This document shows positions 1 through 6,756 of a stretch of DNA of 17,579 bases, piece by piece; position 1 is the first letter of the stretch; each line of letters begins with the position of its first letter. The stretch is from the NCBI GenBank assembly GCA_900556365.1, contig USOG01000013.1, positions 1 through 17,579 of the forward strand. The letters are read 5' to 3'. The notes beneath the pieces are model-generated. The model did no database searches. It saw only the letters and a list, made by a program, of their open reading frames with translations, and was not told where the DNA came from. The position numbers were made by a program, and so were the translations under genes. Source of the stretch: an uncultured Collinsella sp. GTDB taxonomy: Bacteria > Actinomycetota > Coriobacteriia > Coriobacteriales > Coriobacteriaceae.

Positions 1-258
1 ATCTCGGCTGGCTGCATCATCAAGGGCACCGTGCGCAACTCGATCCTGTCGCGCGGCGTTGTGGTCGAGGAAGGCGCCTCGGTGACCAACTCGATCATCA
101 ACCAGAGCTGCATCATCAAGAGCGGCGCCCGCGTCGAGAACGCCATCCTGGACAAGAACAACGTGGTTCCCACCAACACCGAGCTTCGCGGTACGCCCGA
201 GAACATCCTGGTGCTGGGAAAGGCCCCGTTAACTTCCGACACCACCATCGTACGTTAA
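1..258 (+). CDS. glgD: Glucose-1-phosphate adenylyltransferase, GlgD-type subunit (3' end only)
   Basis: Only the last 85 codons are in the window; the frame is open from base 1 and stops with TAA at 256-258. The visible part is a left-handed beta-helix of hexapeptide repeats (for example GVVVEEGASV and SCIIKSGARV), the C-terminal domain of ADP-glucose pyrophosphorylases. The ending, with ILDK, LRGTPEN and VLGK, resembles the GlgD subunit of GlgC/GlgD pairs more than GlgC itself. That subunit assignment is from memory of the families, because the catalytic N-terminal domain is not visible. GlgC/GlgD enzymes make ADP-glucose, the donor for glycogen synthase, and the next gene is glgA, 90 bases downstream on the same strand. 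This supports a glycogen-synthesis operon. The family is secure; GlgD versus GlgC is less so. Confidence 0.8.
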   Translation: MSAGCIIKGTVRNSILSRGVVVEEGASVTNSIINQSCIIKSGARVENAILDKNNVVPTNTELRGTPENILVLGKAPLTSDTTIVR

Positions 259-290
259 CGTTGGCACCGCAACATCGCTCGTAACAGGTA

Positions 291-324
291 GAATAGCCGC
301 CCGGTTCGCGCCAGGCGGCTATTC
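291..324 (+). promoter_or_regulatory. Perfect 11-bp hairpin between glgD and glgA
   Basis: An 11-base inverted repeat (GAATAGCCGCC at 291-301 and its complement at 314-324) encloses a 12-base loop. It ends 25 bases before the glgA start. No T-run follows, so it is not a classical intrinsic terminator. An mRNA processing site, a stabiliser or a partial attenuator that sets GlgA output relative to GlgD would all fit. The role is inference; only the pairing is seen. Confidence 0.5.
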
Positions 325-348
325 TCGAATTGCAACATGGGAGACAAT

Positions 349-2718
349 ATGGCAGATTCCAGCAAAAAGATGCAGATCGTGTTTGCCTCGGCCGAGTGCG
401 CACCGTTTGTAAAGACCGGTGGTCTGGGCGACGTGGCGGGCTCGCTGCCTGCGGCGCTTGTGCGCGCCGGCGCCGAAGTCATCGTGATGGTGCCCAAGTA
501 CGCCACCATCAAGGACGAGTACAAGGCGCAAATGGAGCACTTCTCCGACTTTTACGTGAGCCTGGGCTGGCGCAATGAGTACTGCGGGCTCGAGAAGCTC
601 GAGCACGACGGCGTTACCTATATGTTCATCGACAACGAGCGCTACTTTGCGCGCGACTATCCGTATGGCTTCTTTGACGACGGCGAGCGTTTTGCGTTCT
701 TCTCCAAGGCCATCACCGAGAGCCTGCAGCACCTGCCGGCCGGCTTTGAGTGCGACATCCTGCACTGCAACGACTGGCAGACGGCACTGGCGCCCGTGTT
801 TTTGCGCGAGTTCTACCAGGGCCTGCCGCTGTACGACCGCGTCAAGACCGTGTTCTCGATCCACAACGTGGCGTTCCAGGGCCAGTTTAGCGACACCGTG
901 ATGGAGGACATCCTTGGTGTGGCGCATATTCCCGCTGCCGCCTCGCAGCTGCGTTGCGACGCCTGCAGCGTCAACTACATGCTGGGCGCGCTGCGCTATG
1001 CCGACGCCATTACCACGGTGAGCCCCACCTATGCCAACGAAATCCAGACGCCCGAGTTTGGCGAGGGCCTGGACGGTGTGCTGCGCGAGCGCTCCTACGC
1101 GCTGCAGGGCATTTTGAATGGCATCGACGTCGCGGGCTTTGACCCGGCGACCGACAAGCGCATTGCCGCCAACTACACCGTCGAGGACCGCTCCGGCAAG
1201 GCCGTGTGCAAGGCCAAGCTGCAGGAAGAACTGGGGCTCGAGGTTCGCGACGACCGTCCGCTCATGGTGATGGTCACGCGCCTGACGCGCCAGAAGGGCA
1301 TGGACCTGGTCATGTATGCGCTCGACCGCATCCTGGCCGGCGGCGTGCAGGTGGCGGTGCTGGGCACCGGCGACCGCGACTACGAGGACGGTCTACGCTA
1401 CTTCCAGGACAAGTACCCCGGCACTATGGCCGCGCGCATCGAGTTTGACCCGGCGCTGTCGCAGCGCATGTATGCCGCCGCCGACATGTTCCTAATGCCT
1501 TCGAAGTTTGAGCCCTGCGGCCTGTCGCAGATCATCGCCATGCGCTACGGCACGCTGCCGATTGTTCGTGAGACCGGCGGCCTGAAGGATACCGTGCAGC
1601 CGTACAACGAGTTTACCGGCGAGGGCACGGGCTTTTCGTTTACCAACTTTAACGGCGACGAGATGGGCGACGCGGTATTCCGCGCGGCACGCCTGTTCTG
1701 GGACAACCGCGATGCCTGGAATCAGCTGGTCACGCAGGCCATGAGCCAGGACTTTAGCTGGACGCGCTCGGCCGACAAGTATCTGGACCTGTACTTCTTT
1801 ATGCACCCGGAGATTGAGAGGCCGGCGGCTGTTGTCGACGAGCCTGAGGCTGTTGCTGAGCCGGTGGCCGCTGAGGAACCCAAGGCCGAGGAGAAGCCGG
1901 TTGAGGCTGAGCCCGCAAAGGCCGAGCCTGAGGTGAAGGCTGAGGTTGCTCCCGCAAAGGTCGAGCCTGAGGTGAAGGTCGAGGCTACTCCTGAGGCAGC
2001 CCCCGAGGCTGAGGCTAAGCCGGCTGCGAAGCCTGCCGCCAAGAAGACCACGACCCGCAAGACGACCGCTAAGAAGGCTACGACAACCAAGGCCGCTGCC
2101 ACCAAGACAGCCGCAGCAAAGACGACCACTACCAAGGCAACGACGACGCGCAAGCGCACGACCGCCGCAGCCAAGAAGGCCGCCGAGGCCGAGGCCGCTC
2201 CCGAGGTAAAGGCCGAGACTCCAGCCGTTGAGGCCAAGCCGCCCGCCAAGCCGGCCGCCAAGCCGGCCGCCAAGGCTCCGGCCAAGACCGCTGCCAAGAA
2301 GACGACAACGACCAAGACCACTGCCGCCAAGAAGGCTACAGCTACGAAGTCGACGACCGCCAAGGCCACTGCAACGAAGGCAGCCCCCAAGGCGGCCACA
2401 AAGCCGGCCGCCAAGGTCGAGGAAACGCCTGCCGAGTCCAAGGCGGAGGCAACCGTCGAGGCCAAGCCCGCCGCCAAGACCACCACGCGCAAGCGCAGCA
2501 CTACGACCAAGAAGACCACGGCAAAGGCCGCAACTCCCAAGGCAGAGACTAAGCCCGCCGCTGCCAAAGAGGAGCCCAAGGCCGAGGTAAAGGCCGAACC
2601 CAAGGCAGAGGACAAGCCGGCGCCGAAGGCCGCAGAGGTCAATGCCGCCCCGAAGGCAGAGGCTAAGCCCGAGCCCGCCAAGGAGACCCCGGTCTCCCCC
2701 GCCGCTCCGGCAGAGTAA
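349..2718 (+). CDS. glgA: Glycogen synthase (GT5) with a long Lys/Ala/Thr-rich C-terminal tail
   Basis: This cytoplasmic enzyme transfers glucose from ADP-glucose to the non-reducing end of a growing alpha-1,4-glucan. The GT5 core spans about residues 8-484. It shows the ADP-binding KTGGL loop (K22), HCNDWQTAL, SIHNVAFQG, ILNGIDV, the VTRLTRQKG strand, and the E-x7-E region FEPCGLSQIIAMRYG (first Glu at 388). Bacterial GlgA is usually about 480 residues; this one is 789. The extra ~305 residues are a low-complexity tail of Ala, Lys, Thr, Pro and Glu with PAAK and KATTTK-like repeats. I chose ATG 349 because the purine-rich GGGAGA at 339-344 fits it. An in-frame ATG at 337 would overlap that site and lacks its own, but it cannot be excluded. 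The gene follows the glgD-type gene and probably shares its transcript. The frame reopens directly after the TAA with the same tail composition (see 2719-2778). Confidence 0.93.
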   Translation: MADSSKKMQIVFASAECAPFVKTGGLGDVAGSLPAALVRAGAEVIVMVPKYATIKDEYKAQMEHFSDFYVSLGWRNEYCGLEKLEHDGVTYMFIDNERYFARDYPYGFFDDGERFAFFSKAITESLQHLPAGFECDILHCNDWQTALAPVFLREFYQGLPLYDRVKTVFSIHNVAFQGQFSDTVMEDILGVAHIPAAASQLRCDACSVNYMLGALRYADAITTVSPTYANEIQTPEFGEGLDGVLRERSYALQGILNGIDVAGFDPATDKRIAANYTVEDRSGKAVCKAKLQEELGLEVRDDRPLMVMVTRLTRQKGMDLVMYALDRILAGGVQVAVLGTGDRDYEDGLRYFQDKYPGTMAARIEFDPALSQRMYAAADMFLMPSKFEPCGLSQIIAMRYGTLPIVRETGGLKDTVQPYNEFTGEGTGFSFTNFNGDEMGDAVFRAARLFWDNRDAWNQLVTQAMSQDFSWTRSADKYLDLYFFMHPEIERPAAVVDEPEAVAEPVAAEEPKAEEKPVEAEPAKAEPEVKAEVAPAKVEPEVKVEATPEAAPEAEAKPAAKPAAKKTTTRKTTAKKATTTKAAATKTAAAKTTTTKATTTRKRTTAAAKKAAEAEAAPEVKAETPAVEAKPPAKPAAKPAAKAPAKTAAKKTTTTKTTAAKKATATKSTTAKATATKAAPKAATKPAAKVEETPAESKAEATVEAKPAAKTTTRKRSTTTKKTTAKAATPKAETKPAAAKEEPKAEVKAEPKAEDKPAPKAAEVNAAPKAEAKPEPAKETPVSPAAPAE
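1801..2718 (+). repeat. Low-complexity coding repeat: histone H1-like tail of GlgA
   Basis: About 306 codons are dominated by Ala, Lys, Thr, Pro and Glu. An acidic Glu/Pro-rich first part (about 1830-2020) is followed by alternating basic blocks rich in AAKK, TTTK and TRKR, such as 2040-2190 and 2280-2420, separated by shorter Glu-rich blocks. At DNA level there are near-tandem units, for example AAGCCGGCCGCC repeated back to back around 2248-2271. Such tracts change length easily by slippage or recombination. The composition resembles the C-terminal tails of eukaryotic H1 and of actinobacterial histone-like proteins, and it should be disordered. The long opposite-strand open frame across this region is only a by-product of the biased codons. 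Confidence 0.85.
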
Positions 2719-2778
2719 AAGGCTCCGACCAAGAAGACCTCCGTCCGCAAGGCAACGGCCACCCGCAAGCGCCGCTAA
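2719..2778 (+). other. In-frame continuation of the glgA tail beyond its stop codon
   Basis: Immediately after the glgA TAA (2716-2718), the same frame reads KAPTKKTSVRKATATRKRR and then meets a second TAA at 2776-2778. All 19 codons have the Lys/Arg/Thr/Ala composition of the tail and end in a strongly basic RKRR. The first stop is one base from GAA, CAA or AAA. The simplest reading is a recent nonsense substitution that shortened the tail. A sequencing error or programmed readthrough are alternatives. Confidence 0.7.
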
Positions 2779-2808
2779 TTCGGACGATCCACAATCTAAT
2801 CCTCAATA

Positions 2809-2843
2809 AACAAGGGGTGTCGTTCAGCGCGACACCCCTTGTT
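2809..2843 (+). terminator. Intrinsic terminator after glgA
   Basis: A perfect 14-bp stem (2809-2822 with 2830-2843) has a GGGGTGTCG core and a 7-base loop. The upstream side is A-rich and the downstream arm ends in TTGTT. The run of U after the stem is short, but the stem is very stable. It separates glgA transcription from the amylase-MalQ gene. Confidence 0.8.
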
Positions 2844-2856
2844 CTATAGATGGGGT

Positions 2857-2866
2857 AAAACGTTTT
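2857..2866. promoter_or_regulatory. Candidate LacI-type operator upstream of the amylase-MalQ gene
   Basis: AAAACGTTTT is a 10-base perfect palindrome with a central CG, the layout typical of LacI-family sugar regulators of the MalR or CcpA type. It overlaps the candidate -35 region of the promoter ahead of an alpha-glucan gene. The palindrome is seen; assignment to a LacI-family regulator is inference from context. Confidence 0.35.
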
Positions 2867-2891
2867 TCTAGCACAACCGTTCGCCGATAAT
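2863..2891 (+). promoter_or_regulatory. Candidate promoter for the amylase-MalQ gene
   Basis: A good -10 match, GATAAT, lies at 2886-2891 with a weak T-rich -35 at 2863-2868 and a 17-base spacer. A second possible -10, TATACT, lies at 2927-2932. Either would give a leader of roughly 60-100 bases before ATG 2994. A 7-bp inverted repeat (ACAACCG at 2873-2879 with CGGTTGT at 2895-2901) straddles the first -10 and could be a second protein-binding site. Confidence 0.35.
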
Positions 2892-2952
2892 GAGCGGTTG
2901 TAGTTTATGCAACTAAAGTCCAACGATATACTAAAGAACTGTGCGTTAAGCC

Positions 2953-2970
2953 CATGGCCCGCAGGCCATG
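2953..2970 (+). promoter_or_regulatory. Leader hairpin ahead of the amylase-MalQ start
   Basis: CATGGCC (2953-2959), loop CGCA and GGCCATG (2964-2970) form a perfect 7-bp stem that ends 23 bases before ATG 2994. Both arms carry an ATG or CAT. It probably lies in the untranslated leader and may affect translation of a gene whose ribosome-binding site is otherwise weak. Confidence 0.35.
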
Positions 2971-2993
2971 ACTGTATAGAACTGGACCGTACT

Positions 2994-5900
2994 ATGAGAT
3001 TGATTCACAACAGCCGCCTACCGCAGTTTCGAACTCCGTTTGGCGCTGTGACCACTGGAACTTCCGTTGCACTCTCGGTGATTCTGGAGGATGCCGATCC
3101 CAACCAGGCAACACTCACCCTGCGCACCTGGGTCGATGAAGTCGGCGAAACCCTGATCCCGATGGAGCACGAGGGCGATGGCATTTTTACCGGCGAGCTC
3201 AAATGCGATGAACCGTGTCTTGTGTGGTACAGCTTTATCTGCAATATCGAAGGTCAGCCCGAGGTCCGCCTGGGTGCGCCGCAGGGCCGCACCGGCGGCG
3301 AAGGCGTAACCTACGACTACGCCGAGGTGCCGTCCTTCCAGATTACCGTCTACAAGCACCGCGAAACCCGCCCCACCTGGTACGAGCGTGGCATGGTCTA
3401 CCAGATCTTCCCCGACCGCTACGCCCGCGACGAGCATTGGCGCGAGCGCACAATGGCCCAACTCGAAAAACCGCGCAAGGGCATTCAGCGCCGGATGGTC
3501 GAGGACTGGAACGAGCCGCCCGTGTACGAGCGCGCCAACGACGGCTCCATCAAGACCTGGGACTTTTACGGCGGATCGCTCAAGGGCATCCAGGAAGACC
3601 TGCCCCGCATCGCCGAGCTGGGCTTTACGGCCATCTACCTCAACCCCATCTTTGAAGCCGCGAGCAACCATCGCTACGACACGGCCGACTACACCAAGAT
3701 CGACCCGATCCTGGGCACCGAGCAGGACTTTACCGAACTGTGCCAGGCAGCCGAGAAGCTGGGCATCTCCATCATCCTGGACGGCGTCTTCAACCACACG
3801 GGCGACGACTCGATCTATTTCAACCGCTACGGCAACTACCCCGGCGTGGGCGCCTGGCAGAGCGAGGATTCGCCGTGGCGCGATGCGTTTACCTTCCACG
3901 AGGACGGCTCGTACGACTGCTGGTGGGGGGTGGGCAACATGCCCGCCCTCAACGAGAAGTCCGAGCTGGTGCGCGAGAAGCTCCTGGGCAAGGACGGCGT
4001 GATCCGCAAATGGCTGCGCGCCGGCGCCCATGGTTGGCGCCTGGACGTCGCTGACGAGCTTTCCGACGACTTCCTAACCGAAATCAAGAAGGCCGTTCTT
4101 GCCGAAAAGCCCGACGCGCTGTTGCTCGGCGAAGTCTGGGAAGACGCCTCCAACAAGATTAGTTACGGTCATCTGCGCCGATACCTGCAGGGCTCCGAGC
4201 TCGACTCTGCTATGGATTACCCCTTCCGCGACATGGTCATCGGCTTTTTGATGGGCTACAAGAACGCCTACGAGGCCGCCGAGGATATCGAGACCCTGCG
4301 CGAGAACTACCCGAGCGAGGCATTGTCCTGCGCGCTCAATCTGCTTTCGAGCCACGACCGTCCGCGCATCATCTCGGTGCTCGGCGGCGGCCCCGACGAG
4401 TCGCAGCTGCCCGAGTGCGAGCGCAGCAAATGGCGCCTGGACGAGAACGCAATGGGTCTGGCCAAGAGTCGTTTTTGGCTCGCCACGCTTATGCAGATGA
4501 CCTTCCCCGGCGTGCCTTCGATCTATTACGGCGACGAATACGGTCTGGAGGGCCTTACCGATCCGGGCAACCGCCGCACCCTGCCGACCAAGGAAGACCT
4601 GCACGACTTCGATACGCTGGCTATTGTCAAGAACGCCTCGGCCGTGCGCCGCGCGCTGCCGTTTATGATTGACGGCGAGATCAAGGCCTTCGCACTCAAT
4701 GATGAGGTGCTGGCATACAACCGCACGGGCAAGGACGGCGAGTCGGCAACGGTCATCATCAACCGCAGCCTGCGCAATTCGCACCGCGTGACGATTCCAG
4801 CGCTCGGCGAATGTGCGAGCGACGTGATCAGCGGTCACGAGTGCGAGATTCACAACGGCACGGTCACGCTCGACCTGTACCCGCTGGGCTCGTCGATCAT
4901 CTATCACCACGCCGAGCAGCGCCTGCAGGAGCCGCTCGATCACGGCGCGGGCGTCGTGTGCCACATCACCTCGGTGCCCACCGACGACGGCAAGCCCGGT
5001 ACGATCGGCGCGCCCACGCGTCGCTTTATCGACCATCTGGCCGCTATGGGCATGCGCTACTGGCAGGTTCTCCCCGTCAACCCCACGGACTTCTTCCGCT
5101 CACCTTACGCTGGTCCTTCGGCCTTTGCGGGCAATATTGACCTGCTGCCCGAGAGCCAAGAGGAGCTGGCCGCCGACTTTGAAACCTGGAAGGCCCGCGG
5201 TAGCGAAGATGCCGATCCGTTGTACACCGCGTTTAAACATCGTAATGCTGATTGGCTTGAGAAGTACTGCGTCTACATGGCCGTCAAGAAATACTTTGAG
5301 GGCGAGTCACGCCACGATTGGCCGGCAGATGTTGCGCACTACAACGAGCACCTGATTGACGACAAGCGTTTTCACGACGAGTCAGAGCTGCAGGCGTACA
5401 TGCAGTACCGCTTTGACCTGGCTTGGTGTGAGCTCATGAACTACGCGCACAAGAAGGGCATCGAGGTTATCGGCGATATCCCGATGTATGTCTCGGACGA
5501 TTCGGCAGACGCATGGAGCGAGCCCGAGAACTTCTGGCTGTCCGATACCGGCAAGGCGATTGAGATTTCCGGCGCGCCGCCCGACAACTTTGCGCCCGAG
5601 GGCCAGATGTGGGGCAACCCGACCTTCCGCTGGGACCACATGAAGGAGAATGGCTATCGCTGGTGGATGGATCGCCTGCGCCGTGCGTTCTCGCTCTACG
5701 ACCGCGTGCGCCTGGATCACTTCCTGGGCTTCCACAGCTACTTTAGTATCCCCGCGGGCAAGGCTTGCGCCGACGGGCGTTGGCTGGCAGGCCCGGGCAA
5801 GGACCTGTTCCAGACCGCCTATGACGAGCTGGGGCCACTCAACTTTATTGCCGAAGATCTGGGCTACCTGACGCCCGGCGTTCGCGCCATGGCTTCGACC

Positions 5901-6290
5901 TGTGGTTTCCCCGGCATGGACGTGCTGGAGTTTAGCGATTACGACGTCCGTTGCGGTGTGCATCCCACGCCGAGCAAGATTCTGTACACCTCAACGCACG
6001 ACACGTCGACGCTCGCCGGTTGGTGCACGCGCTCCTTTGCGGGCGGCGACGAGCCGAGCGGTGTTGAGTTTGCGGCCAAGCTGATGAGCGACGCACTGGC
6101 AAGCGACGCTCCCCTCGTGATGATGCCGCTGCAGGATGTTCTGGGGCTGGGCGACGACGCGCGCATGAACGTTCCGGGCGTTGCCACGGGCAACTGGACC
6201 TGGCAGGCTGACGAGGCGGACATTGCAGCCGCCGAGGGCAAAACTGCGCAGCTCCTGCGCAACAGCCATAGATTCTGGGGCGAGGCGTGA
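2994..6290 (+). CDS. Fused GH13 alpha-glucan hydrolase / GH77 4-alpha-glucanotransferase (MalQ)
   Basis: The 1098-residue protein has two catalytic halves and no signal peptide, so it should work in the cytoplasm on maltodextrin or glycogen. Residues 1-130 form a beta-sandwich of the neopullulanase/cyclomaltodextrinase N-domain kind (HNSRLPQFRTPFGAV). The GH13 barrel follows with DGVFNH (263-268), GWRLDVADE (nucleophile D351), LLGEVWE (acid/base E380) and SSHD (D455). From about residue 650 a GH77 domain begins (CHITSVP, H657), with GDIPMYV, VRLDHFLGF (nucleophile D908), IAEDLG (E954) and STHDTST (D1003). GH77 usually has DHFRGF and THDN; the Leu and Thr here are variants, but the carboxylates are intact. 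I chose ATG 2994 because family homology begins directly there; an in-frame ATG at 2907 adds 29 unrelated residues. The gene probably cuts and rearranges alpha-1,4-glucans made by the neighbouring glycogen enzymes or imported. The exact GH13 subfamily is uncertain. Confidence 0.93.
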   Translation: MRLIHNSRLPQFRTPFGAVTTGTSVALSVILEDADPNQATLTLRTWVDEVGETLIPMEHEGDGIFTGELKCDEPCLVWYSFICNIEGQPEVRLGAPQGRTGGEGVTYDYAEVPSFQITVYKHRETRPTWYERGMVYQIFPDRYARDEHWRERTMAQLEKPRKGIQRRMVEDWNEPPVYERANDGSIKTWDFYGGSLKGIQEDLPRIAELGFTAIYLNPIFEAASNHRYDTADYTKIDPILGTEQDFTELCQAAEKLGISIILDGVFNHTGDDSIYFNRYGNYPGVGAWQSEDSPWRDAFTFHEDGSYDCWWGVGNMPALNEKSELVREKLLGKDGVIRKWLRAGAHGWRLDVADELSDDFLTEIKKAVLAEKPDALLLGEVWEDASNKISYGHLRRYLQGSELDSAMDYPFRDMVIGFLMGYKNAYEAAEDIETLRENYPSEALSCALNLLSSHDRPRIISVLGGGPDESQLPECERSKWRLDENAMGLAKSRFWLATLMQMTFPGVPSIYYGDEYGLEGLTDPGNRRTLPTKEDLHDFDTLAIVKNASAVRRALPFMIDGEIKAFALNDEVLAYNRTGKDGESATVIINRSLRNSHRVTIPALGECASDVISGHECEIHNGTVTLDLYPLGSSIIYHHAEQRLQEPLDHGAGVVCHITSVPTDDGKPGTIGAPTRRFIDHLAAMGMRYWQVLPVNPTDFFRSPYAGPSAFAGNIDLLPESQEELAADFETWKARGSEDADPLYTAFKHRNADWLEKYCVYMAVKKYFEGESRHDWPADVAHYNEHLIDDKRFHDESELQAYMQYRFDLAWCELMNYAHKKGIEVIGDIPMYVSDDSADAWSEPENFWLSDTGKAIEISGAPPDNFAPEGQMWGNPTFRWDHMKENGYRWWMDRLRRAFSLYDRVRLDHFLGFHSYFSIPAGKACADGRWLAGPGKDLFQTAYDELGPLNFIAEDLGYLTPGVRAMASTCGFPGMDVLEFSDYDVRCGVHPTPSKILYTSTHDTSTLAGWCTRSFAGGDEPSGVEFAAKLMSDALASDAPLVMMPLQDVLGLGDDARMNVPGVATGNWTWQADEADIAAAEGKTAQLLRNSHRFWGEA

Positions 6291-6334
6291 TAAAACGCCC
6301 GATATAGGGTACAGTTACAGACGTTTGAATTTTT

Positions 6335-6359
6335 GCGGGCAGAGTAATCTGCCCGCTTT
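6335..6359 (+). terminator. Terminator or attenuator between amylase-MalQ and the FmdB-like gene
   Basis: GCGGGCAGA (6335-6343), a GTAA loop and TCTGCCCGC (6348-6356) form a perfect 9-bp stem. It is followed by TTT and preceded by five T. It ends only 22 bases before the next start codon, which leaves no room for a promoter in between. The small gene is therefore either read through this hairpin or transcribed from a promoter within 6291-6334 with the hairpin in its leader. Confidence 0.7.
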
Positions 6360-6378
6360 GTGCTGAAAAGGAAGTATT

Positions 6379-6615
6379 ATGGCGCGCTACGATTACAAGT
6401 GCTCGAGTTGCGGAAACGTGTTTGAGGTTGAGCATCCCATGTCCGAGACTCCCGAGGTCGTGTGCCCGAGCTGCGGTGCCCCGGCGGCCAAGACGTTCTC
6501 GGCCAGCGGCATTAAATTTGAGGGTAGCGGTTTCTACAACACCGACCAGCGCAGCGGCGGCTCCAGCACCAGCGCCACCAGCGGCTGCTGCGCCAACTGC
6601 CCGCATAACCACTAG
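6379..6615 (+). CDS. FmdB-type putative zinc-ribbon protein
   Basis: The 78-residue protein has the FmdB/CxxC zinc-ribbon domain: Y4-DYKC, C8-x2-C11 and C29-x2-C32, then a short conserved region with SGIKFEGSGFYNTD. The C-terminus is a Gly/Ser/Thr-rich stretch that ends in a second cysteine cluster (C70, C71, C74) and HNH. The family is small and widespread and is often called a regulatory protein after FmdB of a methylotroph amide operon. Its molecular role is not established and I assign none. ATG 6379 has a clear AAAGGAAG ribosome-binding site at 6367-6374. The gene is flanked by hairpins on both sides and so forms a short unit of its own. Confidence 0.88.
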   Translation: MARYDYKCSSCGNVFEVEHPMSETPEVVCPSCGAPAAKTFSASGIKFEGSGFYNTDQRSGGSSTSATSGCCANCPHNH

Positions 6616-6621
6616 AAACCG

Positions 6622-6661
6622 AACAGCCCCGCGACCGACACCGATTGCGGGGCTGTTTCTT
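6622..6661 (+). terminator. Intrinsic terminator after the FmdB-like gene
   Basis: An 11-bp perfect stem, AACAGCCCCGC (6622-6632) with GCGGGGCTGTT (6647-6657), has a 14-base loop and is followed by a T-rich run (TCTTT). It starts 6 bases after the stop codon. It lies in the convergent gap facing the rsmB gene. Confidence 0.85.
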
Positions 6662-6684
6662 TAGCTACCCAGGTTTCCTTATGA

Positions 6685-6749
6685 GTTGCGGTGAAATAAG
6701 GACTGTTTGGTGGGCAGAAGCGGCTTTTCAATCCCTATTTCACCGCAAC
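6685..6749 (-). repeat. Long inverted repeat / candidate structured RNA 3' of rsmB
   Basis: GTTGCGGTGAAATA (6685-6698) and its exact complement (6736-6749) form a 14-bp stem. The stem extends seven more pairs to 6705/6729. The two non-Watson-Crick positions (6699/6735 and 6703/6731) are A-C clashes on the plus strand but G-U wobbles on the minus strand. RNA made from the minus strand, running out of rsmB, can therefore form an unbroken 21-bp helix with a 23-base loop. It starts 7 bases after the rsmB stop. No T-run follows. It could be a 3' stabilising structure or a dispersed palindromic element. Confidence 0.6.
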
Positions 6750-6756
6750 ATAGTAG

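Noticed and set aside
1801..2718. The GlgA tail as a separate histone-like gene
   Set aside because: No stop separates it from the synthase, and the ATG at 1801 has no ribosome-binding site.
1722..2768. Long minus-strand open frame (348 codons) opposite the GlgA tail
   Set aside because: Its Ala/Val/Ser-only product is the mirror of the biased Lys/Ala/Thr codons on the plus strand, and the plus frame is continuous with a clear glycogen synthase.
2907..2993. Upstream ATG that would lengthen the amylase-MalQ protein by 29 residues
   Set aside because: The added residues do not look like the family, the region holds promoter-like and hairpin sequences, and homology begins exactly at ATG 2994.
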